From: JALXDT01 sp964634755
GTDB lineage: Bacteria > Acidobacteriota > Aminicenantia > JAMOAD01
Assembly: GCA_964634755.1 (NCBI GenBank)
Contig: CAZWJH010000025.1
Span: forward strand, 1-26,928
DNA: 26,928 nucleotides
Direction: 5' to 3'
Part shown: positions 1 through 8,468 of the stretch, piece after piece
Layout of the letters: each line of letters starts with the position of its first letter
Position numbering within the stretch: the stretch's first letter is position 1
Translations under genes and position numbers: made by a program
Notes under the pieces: model-generated
The model's database searches: none
The model's input: only the letters and a program-made list of their open reading frames with translations
Told to the model about the DNA's origin: nothing

Positions 1-17
1 AAAAAAACAAAAAATCC

Positions 18-46
18 TTGACAACATCGTTTCCAATATATAAAAT
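18..46 (+). promoter_or_regulatory. dnaA promoter (sigma70-type)
   Basis: A perfect -35 box TTGACA (18-23) is followed after 17 bp by TAAAAT (41-46), which is 5/6 to the -10 consensus. The expected start of transcription, near 53, falls inside the inverted repeat at 51-68, giving a leader of about 30 nt with an AGGTGG Shine-Dalgarno at 72-77, seven bases before the ATG. Seen in sequence; activity is inferred. Confidence 0.7.
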
Positions 47-50
47 AAGA

Positions 51-82
51 TTTCCACAATTGTGGAAAAAAAGGTGGAAATC
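51..82. promoter_or_regulatory. Inverted-repeat DnaA-box-like sites at the dnaA transcription start
   Basis: Positions 51-68 form a perfect 18-bp palindrome whose half is TTTCCACAA. A third copy, GTGGAAATC, follows at 74-82 and mirrors GATTTCCAC at 49-57. The half-site resembles DnaA boxes of the TTTTCCACA type. Overlap with the predicted +1 of dnaA suggests autorepression by DnaA, a common arrangement. Which protein binds is inferred. Confidence 0.5.
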
Positions 83-84
83 TA

Positions 85-1380
85 ATGGAATCCATTTGGA
101 CTAAAATTAAGGAAGAACTAAAAAAAACAATTAAAGATGAAAGAGAGTACAATTTATGGATTTCCCCAATAAAATTCATTGGAACCGATGAAAATGAACT
201 CTACCTGAAAATTCCTGATTCAAACTTTTTTTCTTTTATAGAGGGAAAATACATAGATTTAATAAATTCCCTCCTTATAAGGTATGATCCAAACCTGAAA
301 ATTAGATTTATTTACCCAGAAGCAAAGAAAGGTAAAAGGAAAAAAATTTTCTCAACTAAATACCCAAACATAAACGAAAACTACACTTTCGATAATTTTA
401 TTCCTGGAGAGGGAAGTAAATTTGCCTTTGCCGTCGCCTACAGCATTGCAAAAGGGGAATCTAACTACAATCCTGTATATATTTATGGAGATGTAGGTCT
501 TGGGAAAACACACCTTTTAACAGCAATAGCAAACTATATTTTAAAAAACGATAAAACAAAAAACGTAATGTTTAAAAGCTCAAAGGATTTTATGGATGAA
601 ATGGTCTATCATCTCCAAAATAAAAAATACGCAGAATTTAAAAATAAATATAAAAATGCTGACATTTTGATAATTGATGATATTCAACTTATGTCAACAT
701 GGGAAGCAACAAAAAAAGAACTTTTCTTTATTTTCAATGAACTATATGAAGCAAATAAACAAATAATAATTTCAAGCGATTGTCCTCCAAAAGACTTAAA
801 AAAGTTAGAGGAAAGATTAAGATCCCGTTTTGAGTGGGGAATAATAGCACAAATAGAACCTCCTGATCTGGAAAATAGAATTGCTATTCTCATGGAAAAA
901 GCAAGAGAAAAAAACATACCTATAACAAAAGACATAGCAGAATATATAGCATCAAAGATAAAGAGAAATGTTAGAACTCTTGAAGGTGCTCTTTCAAGAA
1001 TTGGAGCTATTGCGTCTATAAGAGGGGTCCCCATCACTATTGGGCTTGTAAGAGAAGAAATAAAGGATTATATTGATGAAAACAAAGAAGAAGTAACTCC
1101 CGAAAGAATTAAAAACTTCATAGCCGAAAAGTATGGGGTAAAAGTAAATGAATTAAGCTCAAAAAACAACTCCCCGAGGGTTTCTTTCCCAAGACAGATA
1201 GCAATGTACCTTTTGAAGGTAATTATTAATATGCCTCTTAACAAAATTGGAAGGGAATTCGGAAACAAGCATCATTCAACCGTCCTTCATTCAATAAACA
1301 AAATACAAAGCAGAATAGAAAGCGATAGTGCTTTTGAAAAAGAGATAGAATCTTATATTAGGAGATTTAAAGATTTTTAA
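85..1380 (+). CDS. dnaA: Chromosomal replication initiator protein DnaA
   Basis: DnaA is the AAA+ ATPase that binds DnaA boxes and opens oriC. The 431 residues follow family order: an N-terminal DnaB-interaction domain (about 1-78), a very short linker, an AAA+ core with Walker A GDVGLGKT (135-142) and Walker B ILIIDDI (about 194-200), the LRSRFEWG segment, and a C-terminal helix-turn-helix domain (about 335-431). The recognition-helix motif, usually G-G-R-D-H-T/S-T-V, here reads G-N-K-H-H-S-T-V (393-400), so the Asp next to the DNA-contacting His is a His. The start is fixed by the AGGTGG ribosome site. G and C are near balance on this strand, unlike the G-rich genes from dnaN onward. Identity is certain. 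Confidence 0.98.
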   Translation: MESIWTKIKEELKKTIKDEREYNLWISPIKFIGTDENELYLKIPDSNFFSFIEGKYIDLINSLLIRYDPNLKIRFIYPEAKKGKRKKIFSTKYPNINENYTFDNFIPGEGSKFAFAVAYSIAKGESNYNPVYIYGDVGLGKTHLLTAIANYILKNDKTKNVMFKSSKDFMDEMVYHLQNKKYAEFKNKYKNADILIIDDIQLMSTWEATKKELFFIFNELYEANKQIIISSDCPPKDLKKLEERLRSRFEWGIIAQIEPPDLENRIAILMEKAREKNIPITKDIAEYIASKIKRNVRTLEGALSRIGAIASIRGVPITIGLVREEIKDYIDENKEEVTPERIKNFIAEKYGVKVNELSSKNNSPRVSFPRQIAMYLLKVIINMPLNKIGREFGNKHHSTVLHSINKIQSRIESDSAFEKEIESYIRRFKDF

Positions 1381-1537
1381 TAAAATTTTCAACATTCTTT
1401 CTTTTCCAAAACACAGAAAAAGAGGTGTTTTTGTTATTTTTCAACTTTTGAACACTTATTATTATAATATTGATTTTATAAATAATATATTATAAGATTA
1501 ATAGTATAATAAATAAATTATGAGGAAAGGTGGAAAA
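1381..1537. other. dnaA-dnaN intergenic region, candidate replication origin / unwinding element
   Basis: This 157-bp gap holds two sites close to the DnaA-box-like motif upstream of dnaA (TTTTCAACA at 1386-1394, TTTTCAACT at 1438-1446), then about 65 bp almost entirely A and T (1455-1519) with TTATTATTATAAT at 1457-1469. That looks like a DNA unwinding element next to weak DnaA sites. Plus-strand G excess rises sharply once dnaN begins, consistent with an origin here, although an origin upstream of position 1 cannot be excluded. Several -10-like TATAAT strings occur, but I could not assign one clear dnaN promoter. Confidence 0.4.
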
Positions 1538-2650
1538 ATGAAGGTAAAAATTGAAAGAACCCTTTTATTAAAAGAACTTGATCTTATGAATGGCATTGTT
1601 GAAAAAAGGAGTACAATGCCAATCCTTAATTATATTCTAATAAGAACGAAAGAAAATGGAAAAATAGAAATTTCAGGAACAGATTTGGAAATCGGAATAG
1701 TGATTGAAATTAATGCAGAAATTGAGAGGGAAGGGAGTATTACAGTTGCTTTTACTTTATTGTATAATCTTATAAAAGAAATGGAAACAGAATACATAGG
1801 AATAGAGGAGAAAGAAGATTCAATTGTTGAATTAAGGGGAGGAAATAGTTTTTATACTCTTTACGGCCTTTCTCCTGATAATTTCCCTACTATACCTCTT
1901 CCAGAAAATGAAGAAAAGGTAATTATTGATATTAAAGTATTTAAAAAACTAATAAAAATGATAAAGTATGCTATTTCAGAAGAACATTATACAGCAATGG
2001 GAGGGGGGTATTTTATTTTTAGGGGGAGTAAGATTGAAGCTGTCTCTTCTGACTATAATAGATTAGCTTATGTTAAAACAGAGGTTGGCGAAGATTTTGG
2101 AGATATAGATTTTCTTATCTATAGGAAAGCATTAGGTGAAATACTAAAATTCGAAGATGAAGGAAAAATTGAGATTATAAAGGGAGTTAATAATTATTTC
2201 TTTGTTTATGGTAATAGGGTTTTAACTTCAAGGGTTATAGAGAAAAAGTTTCCAGAGTTTTATGATTATGTAAAAATGGAGAGGGAGAAAACTGTTCTTT
2301 TTTACAGGGAAGAAACAAATAAGGCTCTCAGAAGAATATTAAACATAATATCTTCTAAAATAAAGCAGGTAAACATGGTGATAAAGGAGGGGAAGATTAT
2401 ACTTACTTATGATAGTGTTGATAGTGGAAGGGGTGAAGAAGAGCTCAGGGCAGAAGGATATAAAGGGGACGATATTATTATCTCTTTTAATGCAATTTTT
2501 ATAAAAGAGTTTTTGGAAAATATAGAGAGTAAAAAGGTTGTTATGGAATTTTCTGATGAAAAGACAATAGTTAGGTTTAAACCAGAGGATGGAGTTAAAG
2601 AGGGAGATCAAAAATTTGATTATACATACATGGTAATTCCATTTCAATAA
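1538..2650 (+). CDS. dnaN: DNA polymerase III beta sliding clamp
   Basis: This is the ring-shaped processivity clamp of the replicative polymerase. The 370-residue product begins MKVKIERTLLLKELD, has the family's three repeated clamp domains by length and spacing, and ends in the typical YMVIPFQ, close to the M-P-(M/V)-x-(L/Q) tail of DnaN. An ATG at 1520 would add six residues, but the AGGAAAGGTGG stretch between 1522 and 1532 is an ideal ribosome site for the ATG at 1538 and would itself be translated from the earlier start, so 1538 is preferred. It is followed three bases later by recF. Family identity is very likely from position and sequence. Confidence 0.95.
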   Translation: MKVKIERTLLLKELDLMNGIVEKRSTMPILNYILIRTKENGKIEISGTDLEIGIVIEINAEIEREGSITVAFTLLYNLIKEMETEYIGIEEKEDSIVELRGGNSFYTLYGLSPDNFPTIPLPENEEKVIIDIKVFKKLIKMIKYAISEEHYTAMGGGYFIFRGSKIEAVSSDYNRLAYVKTEVGEDFGDIDFLIYRKALGEILKFEDEGKIEIIKGVNNYFFVYGNRVLTSRVIEKKFPEFYDYVKMEREKTVLFYREETNKALRRILNIISSKIKQVNMVIKEGKIILTYDSVDSGRGEEELRAEGYKGDDIIISFNAIFIKEFLENIESKKVVMEFSDEKTIVRFKPEDGVKEGDQKFDYTYMVIPFQ

Positions 2651-2653
2651 ATT

Positions 2654-3628
2654 TTGTCTAAGATAAAAGAGATATATCTGAATAATTTTAGGATTTTTAA
2701 GGATAGGAAATTCTACTTTAAGGATGGTATAAATATTATATATGGTGGGAATGGGAAGGGAAAGACTACTTTATTAGAGGCTATATATTATTTAAATTTT
2801 GGAAAGTCTTTTAGAACTAATAGGGTTTCCGATATGGCAAGGGGAGAGGGTTTTTCTGCTATTGTTAAAATTTACGAAGGGAGTGATTTTGTTGTAGAAA
2901 CTGTTTTTGAAAGAGGTAAAGTTAAAAAATTATTAGATGGAAAAAAAGTGAAGTTTTCAGAACTTTTAGATATTTTTTTTGTTATCTTTGTTAATAGCGA
3001 GAGAATTTTTAATTTTTTTAAAGAGAGAAAGGAGAAGAGAAGATTATTTGATTATTTTGTGGCGGGAATTGATAATCTTTACATAAATTACCTTTTAAAT
3101 TATAATAAAACTCTAAGGAGTAAGAGCCTTTTGTTGAAAAAAGGAGAGATAAATAAAGCTGTTTATGAAGTGTGGAGTGAGCAGCTCGATTTTTATGGAT
3201 TAAAGATAAGAGAGAGAAGGGAAAAGTTGGTAAAAGAGATAAATGAGATGCTTTTAGATGAAGGAATAGAGATAAAAGTAGTGGCTGTAGGGAAAAAGCC
3301 TAACCTGGATGAAGAGATAAGAAGAAAGAGAGTCTTAAGTGGTCCGCATCTTGATAATTTCATTATTCAAAAAGATAAAAAAAATATTTTTATATATGGA
3401 TCAAAAGGGATTTGGAAGATCGTTTATTTTAGGGTAATTGAAAAGTATATTGAACTTTTCAACAAGAGGAAAGGAAAGAAACCTATTTTGTTAATTGATG
3501 ATTTTGATTCTGATCTTGATGGTGTTAATTTACTTAAATCTATAAAGACGTTTAAAACTCAAACTCTTTTGACTTTTGTCTCTGATTCATTTGATTTAAT
3601 AAAAAATTATAATCTTGTGGAGGTATGA
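2654..3628 (+). CDS. recF: DNA replication and repair protein RecF
   Basis: RecF is an SMC/ABC-like ATPase that loads RecA at gapped DNA with RecO and RecR. The start is a TTG three bases after the dnaN stop with no visible Shine-Dalgarno, so translation is probably coupled to dnaN; the start matches the usual family N-terminus (I-x-x-L-x-L-x-N-F-R). Walker A is GGNGKGKTT (31-39), followed by LLEAIYYLNFGKSFR. SGPHLDNF stands for the usual SGPHRDD, and Walker B is ILLIDDFDSDLD near 280. At 324 residues it is shorter than the usual 350-370. The ABC signature, normally S-Q-G-Q-Q-R, reads S-K-G-I-W-K (250-255). gyrB overlaps its stop by ATGA. Confidence 0.93.
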   Translation: MSKIKEIYLNNFRIFKDRKFYFKDGINIIYGGNGKGKTTLLEAIYYLNFGKSFRTNRVSDMARGEGFSAIVKIYEGSDFVVETVFERGKVKKLLDGKKVKFSELLDIFFVIFVNSERIFNFFKERKEKRRLFDYFVAGIDNLYINYLLNYNKTLRSKSLLLKKGEINKAVYEVWSEQLDFYGLKIRERREKLVKEINEMLLDEGIEIKVVAVGKKPNLDEEIRRKRVLSGPHLDNFIIQKDKKNIFIYGSKGIWKIVYFRVIEKYIELFNKRKGKKPILLIDDFDSDLDGVNLLKSIKTFKTQTLLTFVSDSFDLIKNYNLVEV

Positions 3629-6012
3629 TGGAAGAAAGAGAGAAAGAAGAAAAGGAAGAGTACTCTGCAGAAGATATCGTTGTGCTAAAAGGACTTGAGC
3701 CAGTAAGAAAGAGACCTGCTATGTATATTGGCAGTACAGGGGTTCAAGGACTTCACCATCTTATATATGAAGTTCTGGACAATTCAATAGATGAGGCTCT
3801 TGCTGGTTTTTGTGACCATATAAAGGTGAGGATTAATGATGATGGTAGTGTTACTGTTGAGGATAACGGGAGAGGAATTCCTGTTGATATGCATCCTGAG
3901 GAAGGAAGGAGTGCGCTTGAGGTTGTTATGACGGTTCTTCATGCTGGGGGAAAATTTGACAAAAAAGCATACCAGGTTTCAGGAGGTCTTCATGGTGTTG
4001 GTATTTCTGTTGTTAATGCTCTTTCAAAACAGTTAATAGTGGAAGTAAAAAGGGATGGGAAAGTTTGGGTTCAGAAGTTTAGAAGGGGAATTCCTGTATC
4101 AGAAGTAAAGCCAAAGGGTATTTCCAAAAAAACAGGGACAAAGGTTACTTTGTGGCCGGATGATGAAATTTTTGAAGTAACGAACTTTAATTATGACACT
4201 GTTAAAAATAGACTAATGGAGTTGGCTTTCTTAAACAGGGGGCTGAAGATAGAACTGTTTGATGAGAGAGTAGGAAAGAGTGATACCTTTCAGTACAAAG
4301 GTGGGATAGAAGAGTTTGTGAAGTATTTAAACAGGAATAAACAGCCTCTTTTCTCAAAACCGATATATTTTGAAGGAGAGAAAGGTGATGTGAAGTTGGA
4401 AGTTGCAATTCAGTACAACAGATCATATACAGAGAGTGTTTTATCCTTTGTTAATAATGTTAATACGGTTGAGGGAGGAACCCACCTGTCAGGCTTCAAG
4501 TCAGGACTTACGAGAGCAATTAACAGTTATATGGTTAAGTATAATTTAAATAAAGGGGTTAAGTTTGATATAACAGGTGATGATTTTAGAGAAGGAATAA
4601 CTGCTGTAATTAGTGTCAAAGTAAAGGAACCCCAATTTGAGGGGCAGACAAAGACAAAATTGGGAAATAGCGAGGTTAAGGGTATAGTTGAATCGATTGT
4701 TAATGAAAATTTGTTTGATTTTCTTGAGAATAACCCCCAAACAGCTAAAAGAATTATAACGAAGGCAATAGATGCTGCGAGGGTAAGAGAGACAACAAGG
4801 AAGGCAAAAGAGCTTGCAAGAAGAAAAAGTGTTCTGAATGGGGCGAACTTACCTGGAAAACTTGCGGACTGTCAGGAAAAGGATCCCTCAAAGAGTGAAA
4901 TTTACATAGTTGAGGGGGAAAGTGCTGGAGGTTCTGCGAAGCAGGGAAGAGACAGGAGGTTTCAGGCAATCTTGCCATTAAAGGGAAAAATAATAAATAT
5001 TGAAAAAGCTAATATAGAGAGGGTGCTCGAAAATGAGGAGATAAAGACAATAATATCAGCACTCGGTACGGGAGTTGGTAAAGAAAGTTTCGATCTTGAG
5101 AGGTTAAGATACCATAAGGTTATTATAATGACGGACGCAGACGTTGATGGTTCTCACATAAGAACGCTTCTGTTGACCTTTTTCTTCAGGCAAATGAGAG
5201 AGCTTGTTGAAAATGGTTTCCTTTATATTGCGCAACCGCCTTTATTTAAGGTGAAAAGAGGTAAGGATGAGAGGTATTTGAAAGACGAGCGAGAACTTAC
5301 TCAGTATTTGTTGAAAAGAATAGAGGAGGAAGTAAGGTTATTTTCTTCAAAGGGGATAACAATAAAGGGAACAAGACTGAAAGATTTTACGAAGAGAATG
5401 ACGATAGTAAGAGAATATCTTTCGAAACTCTCAAAGAGAAGAATAGATAAGAGGGTCGTTGAAATTGTTGTTGAGGAAATAAGAGAGAGAGGAAATGGCA
5501 GAGACAGTAAGGAAGTCTTTGACAGTCTTTTTAGAAAGCTTGATTCAGAGGGTTTTCAGGTGTTGGTAGAAGAGGAAGGTTTGCTAGTGGTTTTTGATGG
5601 GGGAGGAGAGATCAGGAAGTTCAGGATTGATAAGGATTTCCTGAATTCTTATATTGTTGATGAGATGATATCAGTGGAGAATTTTATGGAAAAGAATGGG
5701 GGTTCTCCTTTTACAATTGAGCTTGGTCAGTATAAAGAGATTGTTGAAAAAAAGGAAGAGCTCGCTGAAAGATTGATGGAGGTTGCCCAAAGAGGACTTT
5801 ATATACAGAGGTACAAAGGTTTGGGAGAGATGAACCCGAACCAGCTCTGGGAAACAACAATGGATCCATACAAAAGAAGGCTAAAGAGAGTTACAATGGA
5901 GGATGCTCTTGCCGCAGATAATCTTTTCTCAATCTTAATGGGAAATAATGTTGTACCAAGAAGGAGTTTTATAGAGGAAAATGCCCTTGAGGTAAAAAAT
6001 CTTGATATTTAA
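3625..6012 (+). CDS. gyrB: DNA gyrase subunit B
   Basis: This is the ATPase subunit of the A2B2 type II topoisomerase that introduces negative supercoils. The GHKL ATPase domain shows DNSIDEALAG (52-61, with catalytic Glu57), EDNGRGIPVD and GGLHGVGISVVNAL; QTKTKLGN is the transducer loop. The TOPRIM domain carries EGESAGG (Glu430) and DADVDGSH (Asp504, 506, 508). At 795 residues it has the long insertion between TOPRIM and the RYKGLGEMNPNQLW tail found in many Gram-negative GyrB proteins. ATG 3625 overlaps the recF stop; a second ATG at 3628 is better spaced from GGAGG (3619-3623) and could be the true start. gyrA follows after 11 bases. Confidence 0.98.
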   Translation: MMEEREKEEKEEYSAEDIVVLKGLEPVRKRPAMYIGSTGVQGLHHLIYEVLDNSIDEALAGFCDHIKVRINDDGSVTVEDNGRGIPVDMHPEEGRSALEVVMTVLHAGGKFDKKAYQVSGGLHGVGISVVNALSKQLIVEVKRDGKVWVQKFRRGIPVSEVKPKGISKKTGTKVTLWPDDEIFEVTNFNYDTVKNRLMELAFLNRGLKIELFDERVGKSDTFQYKGGIEEFVKYLNRNKQPLFSKPIYFEGEKGDVKLEVAIQYNRSYTESVLSFVNNVNTVEGGTHLSGFKSGLTRAINSYMVKYNLNKGVKFDITGDDFREGITAVISVKVKEPQFEGQTKTKLGNSEVKGIVESIVNENLFDFLENNPQTAKRIITKAIDAARVRETTRKAKELARRKSVLNGANLPGKLADCQEKDPSKSEIYIVEGESAGGSAKQGRDRRFQAILPLKGKIINIEKANIERVLENEEIKTIISALGTGVGKESFDLERLRYHKVIIMTDADVDGSHIRTLLLTFFFRQMRELVENGFLYIAQPPLFKVKRGKDERYLKDERELTQYLLKRIEEEVRLFSSKGITIKGTRLKDFTKRMTIVREYLSKLSKRRIDKRVVEIVVEEIRERGNGRDSKEVFDSLFRKLDSEGFQVLVEEEGLLVVFDGGGEIRKFRIDKDFLNSYIVDEMISVENFMEKNGGSPFTIELGQYKEIVEKKEELAERLMEVAQRGLYIQRYKGLGEMNPNQLWETTMDPYKRRLKRVTMEDALAADNLFSILMGNNVVPRRSFIEENALEVKNLDI

Positions 6013-6023
6013 GGAGAACAGAG

Positions 6024-8456
6024 ATGGAGAGTAAACTTTTCTTTGATAAAAATATTGAAGTTGTGAACATAGAGGATGAAGTAAAAGATTCCTATCTTAG
6101 CTATGCAATGAGCGTTATTATAGGAAGAGCTATTCCTGATGTGAGGGATGGTCTTAAACCCGTGCATAGGAGGATAATTTATGCGATGCACCAACTCGGA
6201 AACACGCACTCCTCCCCCTACAAGAAATCCGCGAGGATAGCGGGAGATGTTATAGGTAAGTACCATCCTCATGGGGAGTCAGCAGTCTATGATTCAATAG
6301 TAAGAATGGCTCAGGATTTTTCCTTAAGATATCCGCTTATAGATGGACAGGGAAATTTTGGATCTATAGATGGGGATCCTCCAGCAGCTATGAGATACAC
6401 AGAAGTGAGAATGTCTAAAATTGCGGAGGAGATGCTAAGAGACATAGACAAGGACACTGTGGACTTTATTCCAAATTATGACAATACTTTAGAGGAGCCA
6501 ATAATTTTACCGGCGAGAATCCCAAATCTTCTGATTAACGGAAGCTCGGGAATAGCTGTTGGGATGGCAACAAATATACCTCCGCATAATTTAGTGGAAA
6601 TAATTGATAGTGTGATTTATCTTATAGATAATAAGGAGGCTGCAGTAGAGGATCTTCTAAAGATAGTAAAAGGACCGGACTTTCCCACAGCGGCGATAGG
6701 ATATAAAAGTGAAGATTTGATAAATGCTTATAAAACAGGAAAAGGGAAAATTCTTTTGAGAGCGAGAGCTGTTATTGAGACAGATAAAAAGGGAAGTAAG
6801 AAAATTGTTATAACGGAACTTCCATACACGGTAAACAAGGCCAAGCTTCTAGAAAAGATTGCTCATTTGGTAAATACAAAGAAGGTTGAGGGAATATCAG
6901 GTTTGAGAGATGAAAGTGATAAAGATGGTTTAAGGGTGGTAATAGAGATTAAAAGGGATGCTATTCCTCAGACGATTTTAAATAACCTTTATAAGCATAC
7001 TCAATTAGAACTCAGTTTCGGAATTATTTTTCTGGCTATCGTTAATGGAAGGCCGAAACAGCTTAACCTTCTTGAAATGTTGAGGCTTTTTATATCTCAC
7101 AGAAGGGAAATTGTTCTTCGAAGAAGTAAATTTGAATTGGCGAAAGCTGAAAGACGGGCTCATATTCTTGAAGGGTTGAAGATTGCCTTAGCAAACATTG
7201 ATGAAGTAGTATCTATTATAAAAGCATCTAAGGATGTTAAAACAGCGAACGAAAGATTAAGAGATAGATTTGAACTCTCGGAGATTCAAGCAAAGGCTAT
7301 CTTAGATATGCAGCTTCAAAGGCTTACGAGTCTTGAACAGGAAAAAATTGATAATGAATATCTCGAGCTGATTAAAAAGATAGCCTATTTGAAGGAATTG
7401 ATATCAAACCCGAGGATGATAGAACAGGTAATAAAGGATGAGCTTACGGAGATAAAAGAAAAGTATGGGGATGAAAGGAGAACGGAGATAATTATAGGTG
7501 ATGTTGGGGAATTCTCGTGGGAGGATTTTGTGAAGGAGGAGGAGTTCGTGATTGTTTATACAGAATCAGGGTATATAAAGAGGACTCCGTCGTCTGCTTA
7601 CAAACAGAGAAGAAGAGCAGGACAAGGGCAAAGGGGAATTGAGGTAAAGGAGGAAGATGCTGTTAAGGATCTTTTCTCAGCCTCCTCTCACGATTATCTT
7701 ATAATTATTACAAACAGAGGAAGGGCTTACTGGTTGAGGACTATAGATATTCCTGAAACAGGCCTTACGGCAAAGGGTAGGCCACTCGTAAATTTTATAA
7801 ATATTCAAGAGGATGAACAGGTTGCTTCTATTATAGGGGTGAGAGATTTTAAAGAAGAAAAAAGTCTCTTTTTTATAACCAAAAAGGGAAAAGTTAAGAG
7901 AACAGCATTGAAGGATTTTTCAAACCCCAGGGTGACAGGGATAGTTGCAGCTTCTTTGAACGAGGGAGATGAGATAATAGATGTCTTTCTTGTGGGAGAA
8001 AGCACTGAAGTTATCCTTTTTACCTCTTTGGGAAGGGTTTTGAGATTTAAGATAAATGAAGTGAGAGAGATGGGAAGGGCAGCAGCAGGTGTTATAGGAA
8101 TAAGACTTGCCGAAAGTGACTATGTTATAGGGGGAAGGGTTGTTAGAGATAGTGCTTTTCTGTTTCTCTTGTCAGAGAGAGGATACGGAAAAAAGACGAA
8201 GTTAGAGTTGTTCAGAGGTTATTCGAGAGGCTCTAAAGGTGTCTTAGGGATGAGAATAACACAGAAAACAGGGAAAATAACGGCGGGAGAGGTAGTAAAT
8301 GAAGATGATTCAATAATAGTTATTACGGAAAAGGGACAATCTTTGAGAGTAAACCTTTCTGAGGTAAGAGCACTCGGGAGAGTTACTCAGGGAGTAAGAA
8401 TAATAAGGTTAAAGAAGGAGGATGTAACAAAATCCATAGCAATAATAAGGAGTTAA
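6024..8456 (+). CDS. gyrA: DNA gyrase subunit A
   Basis: This subunit breaks and rejoins the DNA strand. The 810 residues open with SYLSYAMSVIIGRAIPDVRD, followed by the quinolone-resistance region GKYHPHGESAVYD (78-90) and the catalytic Tyr125 in RYTEVRM. Ser86 and Asp90, which match E. coli Ser83 and Asp87, are the quinolone-sensitive residues. The GyrA box that marks gyrase rather than topoisomerase IV is present as Q-R-R-R-A-G-Q-G near residue 530, and the C-terminal third shows repeated beta-pinwheel blades. AAGGAG at 6012-6017 precedes the ATG. Same operon as gyrB. Confidence 0.98.
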   Translation: MESKLFFDKNIEVVNIEDEVKDSYLSYAMSVIIGRAIPDVRDGLKPVHRRIIYAMHQLGNTHSSPYKKSARIAGDVIGKYHPHGESAVYDSIVRMAQDFSLRYPLIDGQGNFGSIDGDPPAAMRYTEVRMSKIAEEMLRDIDKDTVDFIPNYDNTLEEPIILPARIPNLLINGSSGIAVGMATNIPPHNLVEIIDSVIYLIDNKEAAVEDLLKIVKGPDFPTAAIGYKSEDLINAYKTGKGKILLRARAVIETDKKGSKKIVITELPYTVNKAKLLEKIAHLVNTKKVEGISGLRDESDKDGLRVVIEIKRDAIPQTILNNLYKHTQLELSFGIIFLAIVNGRPKQLNLLEMLRLFISHRREIVLRRSKFELAKAERRAHILEGLKIALANIDEVVSIIKASKDVKTANERLRDRFELSEIQAKAILDMQLQRLTSLEQEKIDNEYLELIKKIAYLKELISNPRMIEQVIKDELTEIKEKYGDERRTEIIIGDVGEFSWEDFVKEEEFVIVYTESGYIKRTPSSAYKQRRRAGQGQRGIEVKEEDAVKDLFSASSHDYLIIITNRGRAYWLRTIDIPETGLTAKGRPLVNFINIQEDEQVASIIGVRDFKEEKSLFFITKKGKVKRTALKDFSNPRVTGIVAASLNEGDEIIDVFLVGESTEVILFTSLGRVLRFKINEVREMGRAAAGVIGIRLAESDYVIGGRVVRDSAFLFLLSERGYGKKTKLELFRGYSRGSKGVLGMRITQKTGKITAGEVVNEDDSIIVITEKGQSLRVNLSEVRALGRVTQGVRIIRLKKEDVTKSIAIIRS

Positions 8457-8468
8457 AAGGAGAGAAAA

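Noticed and set aside
1520..1537. Upstream ATG extending dnaN by six residues
   Set aside because: The extra codons are themselves the ribosome-binding sequence for the ATG at 1538, and the family N-terminus begins at 1538.
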